Origin: Deltaproteobacteria bacterium
Lineage (GTDB): Bacteria; Desulfobacterota; Syntrophobacteria; BM002
Assembly (NCBI GenBank): GCA_017861095.1
Contig: JAGFXI010000034.1
Location: forward strand, 1-11,159
Length of the DNA stretch: 11,159 bases
Direction: 5' to 3'
Of this stretch, positions 8,224-11,159 are shown piece after piece. A program made the position numbers and the translations under genes. Under the pieces are notes generated by a model, which saw nothing but the letters and a program-made list of their open reading frames with translations, had not been told where the DNA came from and made no database searches. How positions within the stretch are numbered: position 1 is the stretch's first letter; every line of letters starts with the position of its first letter.

Positions 8224-8470
8224 AACCCCGATAGCCTCCATCTGTCGAACGAAGAGCTCGTTGCGCAGAAACAACCGTGCCTTCTTTACTCTTCGACTCT
8301 TTTCACCTTAGCTTAGGCCGACTGGATGTGGCCCCATCCGATCGGCCATTTCGGACCCAGCGGCTTGCCCGCCGCTTACTTCACCAAGCCCCTCAAATCT
8401 CACAAGATATACGTCACCCGCAGGCGGCTACTGCCGAGTTCCCCCACTCACAACCACGAAAGTCAACCCG

Positions 8471-8499
8471 CTTCTACCCTATTTGTTTCTTCTTGTCAA
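8471..8499 (-). promoter_or_regulatory. Candidate sigma-70 promoter for the minus-strand operon (proximal)
   Basis: Read on the minus strand, a perfect TTGACA (8499-8494) is followed after 17 bases by TAGAAG (8476-8471, 4 of 6 matches to TATAAT). Transcription would begin near 8464, leaving a leader of roughly 240 bases before the FAAL ATG at 8223. Position and spacing fit, but the -10 is imperfect and a second candidate lies further upstream. Confidence 0.35.
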
Positions 8500-8671
8500 A
8501 TCTTTCGGAACGCAGTCCTCAGGAATACCCTTCGTGTTTCGCTCAAGGGCCCTGTCCAGCCTTCCTACGTACCGATGGTCCCAGGTCCGCACCTTTGGGT
8601 TCTTCGCTCCAGCAGCTCATCGGGAACCCCGCGACTGAACCCCACCGCCCCACGGCTCTCATGCGGCCTCG

Positions 8672-8700
8672 ATAATAACCCATTTGGTGTTAGGCAACAA
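8672..8700 (-). promoter_or_regulatory. Candidate sigma-70 promoter for the minus-strand operon (distal)
   Basis: On the minus strand TTGTTG (8700-8695) and TATTAT (8677-8672, 5 of 6 matches) are 17 bases apart. An A/T-tract lies just upstream (AAATTTTTTCC on the same strand), like an UP element. Transcription would start near 8665 and give a leader of more than 400 bases. This is a pattern match only. Confidence 0.3.
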
Positions 8701-8780
8701 GCATGCCAATCTTTGGAAAAAATTTACCACCTTCAAACAAACTTCCACCCACCTTCTAAGCCAATGAAATCGAGAAACAA

Positions 8781-8792
8781 ATATGATCATAT
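8781..8792. promoter_or_regulatory. Perfect 12-base palindrome, possible operator
   Basis: ATATGATCATAT is identical to its own reverse complement. It lies in the AT-rich part of the divergent region, upstream of both transcription units. An uninterrupted 12-base palindrome in otherwise GC-rich DNA could be the site of a dimeric repressor or activator. I do not recognise the regulator. Confidence 0.3.
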
Positions 8793-8863
8793 CGACGAGA
8801 ATTAGCACCACGTGCCGGTCACCGTGACTGCGGCAGGCTTAGATAAGGGTAAGGGAGTGTTGC

Positions 8864-8937
8864 GAAAAAGGGACAGAACAGTCCTCGACTATGGCATTTC
8901 TGCAACTATCTAGACACGGCGGGGAAAATTGGACAGA
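8864..8937 (+). repeat. Two-copy direct repeat GAAAAnnGGACAGA spaced 60 bases
   Basis: GAAAAAGGGACAGA (8864-8877) and GAAAATTGGACAGA (8924-8937) agree at 12 of 14 bases and are exactly 60 bases apart. The first copy also starts an imperfect inverted repeat, GGACAGAACAGTCC (8871-8884). They lie upstream of the acyltransferase promoter. They could be paired regulator sites, or remnants of a mobile element with GGGACAG-type ends. Confidence 0.4.
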
Positions 8938-9041
8938 GGGAGTTTGACCGAGGGCGTGTGTTGGCGACAAAGGCACTTGGTTGCTCCGGTTCGGAACTGA
9001 AGGTCGGACTTCTCGGATTGAGGACGACCCGGATTTGGTCT

Positions 9042-9069
9042 TTGGCGAGTGCGTCAAATCGGATATAAT
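9042..9069 (+). promoter_or_regulatory. Sigma-70 promoter for the bCerS homologue
   Basis: A perfect TATAAT (9064-9069) is preceded after 16 bases by TTGGCG (9042-9047, 4 of 6 matches to TTGACA). Transcription would begin near 9076 and give a 5' leader of about 75 bases ending in a strong ribosome site. It lies inside the upstream in-frame extension to the TTG at 8981, which argues against that longer start. Confidence 0.55.
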
Positions 9070-9137
9070 CGCTCACCTTCACGGTCGGGGCTACGGGCCT
9101 GAGAAAACAATCACAGGGATCCGCGGCTCCCATCCCG

Positions 9138-9144
9138 AAGGAGG
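9138..9144 (+). promoter_or_regulatory. Strong Shine-Dalgarno sequence deciding the bCerS start
   Basis: AAGGAGG stands seven bases before the ATG at 9152, the near-ideal sequence and spacing. It is the strongest ribosome site in the window and fixes the start of the acyltransferase gene. Confidence 0.8.
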
Positions 9145-9151
9145 TGTGATC

Positions 9152-10327
9152 ATGAAGTCGCCCGGTAGCCATCTGCTCGCGTGCAAGGTATCACCCGAGG
9201 CACCGCTCTGTATCAAGGCGGTGGAAGGGCGACAGGTTCTCCGCCAGTTTCTGCGGCTGCCGTGGAGCCTCTACCCCGGAGATCCGGCCTGGGTTCCACC
9301 CTTGATTCTGGAGCGCCGTGAACATATCTCCTCCCGCAATCCGTTTTTCGACCATGCCCGGTACCGTGCCTGGCTTGCCTATCGGGATGAAAAACCGGTG
9401 GGTCGAATCAGTGCGCAAATCGACCGGCTCCACCTGGAACGCTATCAGGATGCCACAGGGTTCTTCGGGCTGCTGGAGATGGAGGACGATCCGGAGGTCT
9501 CACGGGCACTGCTTCACACAGCCGAGACCTGGCTGCGGAGTCAAGGTATGCGTCGCATGCTGGGTCCTTTTAATCTTTCCATCAACCAGGAGTGCGGGTT
9601 GCTGGTGGAGGGCTTCGATACCCCTCCCATGGTAATGATGGGCCACGCCCGACCCTACTATGCCGCGAGACTCGAAGAACAGGGATACGGGAAGGCGAAG
9701 GACCTCCTCGCCTACCGGATCAGCGCCGACTTCACCCTGTCGCCGGTTATGGAATCGCTTCTGGCACGGGTGGCGAAGCGGGTGCAGGTTCGGTGCCTTC
9801 GGCGTGACCGTTTTCCCGAGGAACTTCGGATTCTTCAGGATATCTTCGAGGATGCCTGGTCGAACAATTGGGGCTTCATCCCCTTCACGGAACGGGAATT
9901 TCAGCATGTGGGTCAGATGTTACGCCTCCTGGTGCCCGACGACCTTGTGCAGATTGCGGAAGTGGACGGGGAGCCGGCAGCCATGATTGTCGCCTTCCCC
10001 AACGTGAACGAGGCCATTCAGGATCTCAATGGACGGCTTTTCCCGTTCGGGTGGCTGAAGCTCCTCTGGCGTCTCAAGGTGCGCCATCCCAGGACGGCCC
10101 GAGTTCCCCTCATGGGGGTACGGAAGCAGTACCAGAACAGCATGCTGGGAGCCGCCCTCGCCCTGCTGGTCATCGCTACGCTCCAGAAGTTCGGAGTGAG
10201 ACGGGGCGTGCGGGAGGTGGAACTCTCCTGGATCCTCGAGGACAACACGGGCACCCGAAACATCATCGAGTCTCTTGGCGGGACCGTGTATAAACGTTAC
10301 CGTATTTACGGCAAGGACCTGGGATGA
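9152..10327 (+). CDS. bcerS: YghO/bCerS-family acyltransferase, probable bacterial ceramide synthase
   Basis: A 391-residue GNAT-like protein that I recognise as the YghO/bCerS family. The N-terminal hallmark covers residues 31-66: FLRLPWSLYPGDPAWVPPL followed by RNPFFDHA. GPFNLSINQECGLLVEGFD (138-156) and ARPYYAARLEEQGY (166-179) follow in the first half. The second half has a GNAT-like core around IAEVDGEPAAMIVAFPN (268-284) and ends in ELSWILEDNTGTRNIIESLGG (357-377), a typical acetyl/acyl-CoA-binding C-terminal segment. No signal peptide is seen. In Caulobacter the homologue N-acylates the sphingoid base to form (keto)ceramide; it is unrelated to eukaryotic ceramide synthases. The divergent oxoamine synthase, ACP and SDR genes support that role here. 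The ATG at 9152 has AAGGAGG seven bases upstream. A downstream nucleotidyltransferase follows after 60 bases in the same frame. Acyl donor (CoA or ACP) and chain length are unknown. Confidence 0.85.
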   Translation: MKSPGSHLLACKVSPEAPLCIKAVEGRQVLRQFLRLPWSLYPGDPAWVPPLILERREHISSRNPFFDHARYRAWLAYRDEKPVGRISAQIDRLHLERYQDATGFFGLLEMEDDPEVSRALLHTAETWLRSQGMRRMLGPFNLSINQECGLLVEGFDTPPMVMMGHARPYYAARLEEQGYGKAKDLLAYRISADFTLSPVMESLLARVAKRVQVRCLRRDRFPEELRILQDIFEDAWSNNWGFIPFTEREFQHVGQMLRLLVPDDLVQIAEVDGEPAAMIVAFPNVNEAIQDLNGRLFPFGWLKLLWRLKVRHPRTARVPLMGVRKQYQNSMLGAALALLVIATLQKFGVRRGVREVELSWILEDNTGTRNIIESLGGTVYKRYRIYGKDLG

Positions 10328-10387
10328 CCAGACCCTGTTGAACTAGCAGGGCACCCAGTGCTTGTCCGAGCAAGTGCGCGGATCTCC

Positions 10388-11159
10388 ATGGATAGGACCT
10401 CCTACACCGCCGTCGTTCTTGCCGCCGACCGGTTCTCCGGCGATCCCCTGGCCAAGGCGGCGGGCGTGTCGAGCAAGTGCCTGGTTCCTGCCGGCGGAAA
10501 ACCCATGGTCCTCCGGGTGCTCGACGCCCTTGAGGAGGCCCAGGAGGTGGGGGCCGTGATTCTCTGCGGCCCTCAGCGATCCGTTGTGGAGGGGACGGCC
10601 GCGCTTGCCGCGCGTATTGCCTCGGGGAGGGTGACCTGGGTAGGGAACCGGGAGAGCCCGAGCTCGAGCGCCTCGCACGTGCTCCGTGCTCTCCCCGACG
10701 CGAACCCCGTGCTGGTGACAACCGCCGATCACGCTCTCTTGACCGCACCCATGGTGGACCTTTTCTGTTCCGAGGCTCGTTCGACCGGTGCTGACATCGT
10801 CGTGGGACTGGCGGCCCAGCGCGAGGTACAGGCCGCCTTCCCCGAGACCAGGAGGACAGTGATCCAGATGCGAGAAGGGGGCTACTGTACCTGCAACCTC
10901 TTCGCCTTTCTCACGCCGCGATCCCGGTCGGTGGCGGACTTCTGGCGGAGCGTAGAGCGGGAACGCAAAAAACCGCTAAGGGTGATTGGGGCCTTCGGAT
11001 GGTGGTCAGTCATTCTCTACCTCCTCCGACTGCTCTCTCTGAAACAGGGATTGGAGCGGATCTCCCGTCGCCTCGGGCTGAGGGCGGCCGCTGTTCTCAT
11101 GCCCTTTCCGGAGGCGGCGGTGGATGTGGATACCGTCCGCGACTGGAAGCTGGTAGAGG
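10388..11159 (+). CDS. MobA-like nucleotidyltransferase, partial (C-terminus beyond right edge)
   Basis: An open frame of 257 codons without a stop before the right edge. The start AVVLAADRFSGDPLAKAAG (8-26) with SKCLVPAGGKPM (29-40) is the nucleotide-binding segment of MobA-like NTP transferases; the usual glycine-rich LAGG is replaced by LAAD. TTADHALLTAPM (111-122) carries the metal-binding aspartate D114, and AVDVDTVRDW (244-253) is the family's C-terminal DVD segment, so little is probably missing. A hydrophobic stretch GWWSVILYLLRLLSL (204-218) might touch the membrane. The enzyme should couple an NTP to a phosphorylated compound. Beside a ceramide synthase homologue it may activate a head group, comparable to the Caulobacter ceramide head-group protein CpgD, which I recall as a phosphoglycerate cytidylyltransferase. 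The identity is not proven by motifs. A GTG at 10358 with AGGG six bases upstream is an alternative start; the ATG has a weak ribosome site. It is probably co-transcribed with the upstream gene. Confidence 0.8.
   Translation, partial: MDRTSYTAVVLAADRFSGDPLAKAAGVSSKCLVPAGGKPMVLRVLDALEEAQEVGAVILCGPQRSVVEGTAALAARIASGRVTWVGNRESPSSSASHVLRALPDANPVLVTTADHALLTAPMVDLFCSEARSTGADIVVGLAAQREVQAAFPETRRTVIQMREGGYCTCNLFAFLTPRSRSVADFWRSVERERKKPLRVIGAFGWWSVILYLLRLLSLKQGLERISRRLGLRAAAVLMPFPEAAVDVDTVRDWKLVE

Larger units (their letters stand above)
8224..9151. other. Long divergent intergenic region between the two sphingolipid transcription units
   Basis: About 930 bases lie between divergently read genes. Two overlapping plus-strand open frames (8277-8675, 8326-8805) have no ribosome site and no recognisable protein features, so I do not call them. 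The top strand is markedly C-rich and G-poor: I count 19 G against 43 C in 8401-8520 and 5 G against 19 C in 8701-8760. A patch around 8700-8800 is AT-rich compared with the flanking genes. It contains a 6-bp-stem hairpin (AGCGGC/GCCGCT, 8359-8376, no T-run), a 12-base palindrome, a two-copy direct repeat and candidate promoters in both directions, listed separately. It is long for a simple divergent promoter and may hide a small RNA, a decayed gene or several operators. Confidence 0.5.

Noticed and set aside
8359..8376. Hairpin AGCGGC/GCCGCT as a terminator
   Set aside because: The stem is only six pairs and no T-run follows on either strand.
8326..8805. A 159-codon plus-strand open frame in the divergent region, with an overlapping frame at 8277-8675
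   Set aside because: No Shine-Dalgarno sequence; the translation is Pro/Ser/His-rich without domain-like pattern, and the frame stays open because the strand is C-rich. I treat it as non-coding, though a ribosome-profiling signal would change that.
8944..8972. TTGACC as a -35 element for bcerS
   Set aside because: The hexamer 17 bases downstream (ACAAAG) is a poor -10; the TATAAT at 9064 is far better.
8981..9151. Longer start (TTG at 8981) for the ceramide synthase homologue
   Set aside because: The extension contains the TATAAT promoter and the AAGGAGG ribosome site of the ATG at 9152, and its residues do not resemble the family.
1..11159. CRISPR arrays, tRNA or rRNA genes, insertion sequences with transposase
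   Set aside because: I saw no regularly spaced repeats, no tRNA-like cloverleaf and no transposase or integrase motifs on either strand.

Overview
The window is GC-rich protein-coding DNA from a Gram-negative bacterium, most likely a pseudomonadote and perhaps a gammaproteobacterium. The phylum is inferred from the gene families (a YghO/bCerS-type acyltransferase and surface polysaccharide genes); the sequence does not fix a genus.

Layout: seven genes read leftwards on the minus strand from about 8223 to the left edge. In transcription order they are a fatty acyl-AMP ligase (FAAL), an NAD(P)-dependent extended SDR, an acyl carrier protein, a PLP alpha-oxoamine synthase, a complete MsbA-type ABC exporter, a GT4 glycosyltransferase, and a surface carbohydrate biosynthesis protein cut by the window edge. 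ACP/synthase (TAATG) and exporter/glycosyltransferase (ATGA) overlap, so much of this block looks like one operon. About 930 bases without a convincing gene follow (8224-9151); they hold candidate promoters for both directions, a 12-base palindrome and a 60-base-spaced direct repeat. On the plus strand come a two-domain GNAT-like acyltransferase of the YghO/bacterial ceramide synthase family and a MobA-like nucleotidyltransferase that runs off the right edge.

Reading as a system: synthase + dedicated ACP + acyl-activating enzyme + epimerase-like reductase + YghO-family acyltransferase is the gene set known from Caulobacter for bacterial ceramide synthesis (spt, acpR, aasR, cerR, bcerS). The inferred route is as follows. 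FAAL charges the ACP with a fatty acid. The oxoamine synthase condenses acyl-ACP with an amino acid, probably serine, to a 3-keto long-chain base. The bCerS homologue N-acylates it and the SDR reduces the 3-keto group. The nucleotidyltransferase could supply an activated head group, the GT4 enzyme could add a sugar, and the ABC exporter could flip the product across the inner membrane. The core assignment is well supported by synteny and motifs. The roles of exporter, glycosyltransferase and nucleotidyltransferase in sphingolipid decoration and transport are inference, and are the most interesting part of the window.
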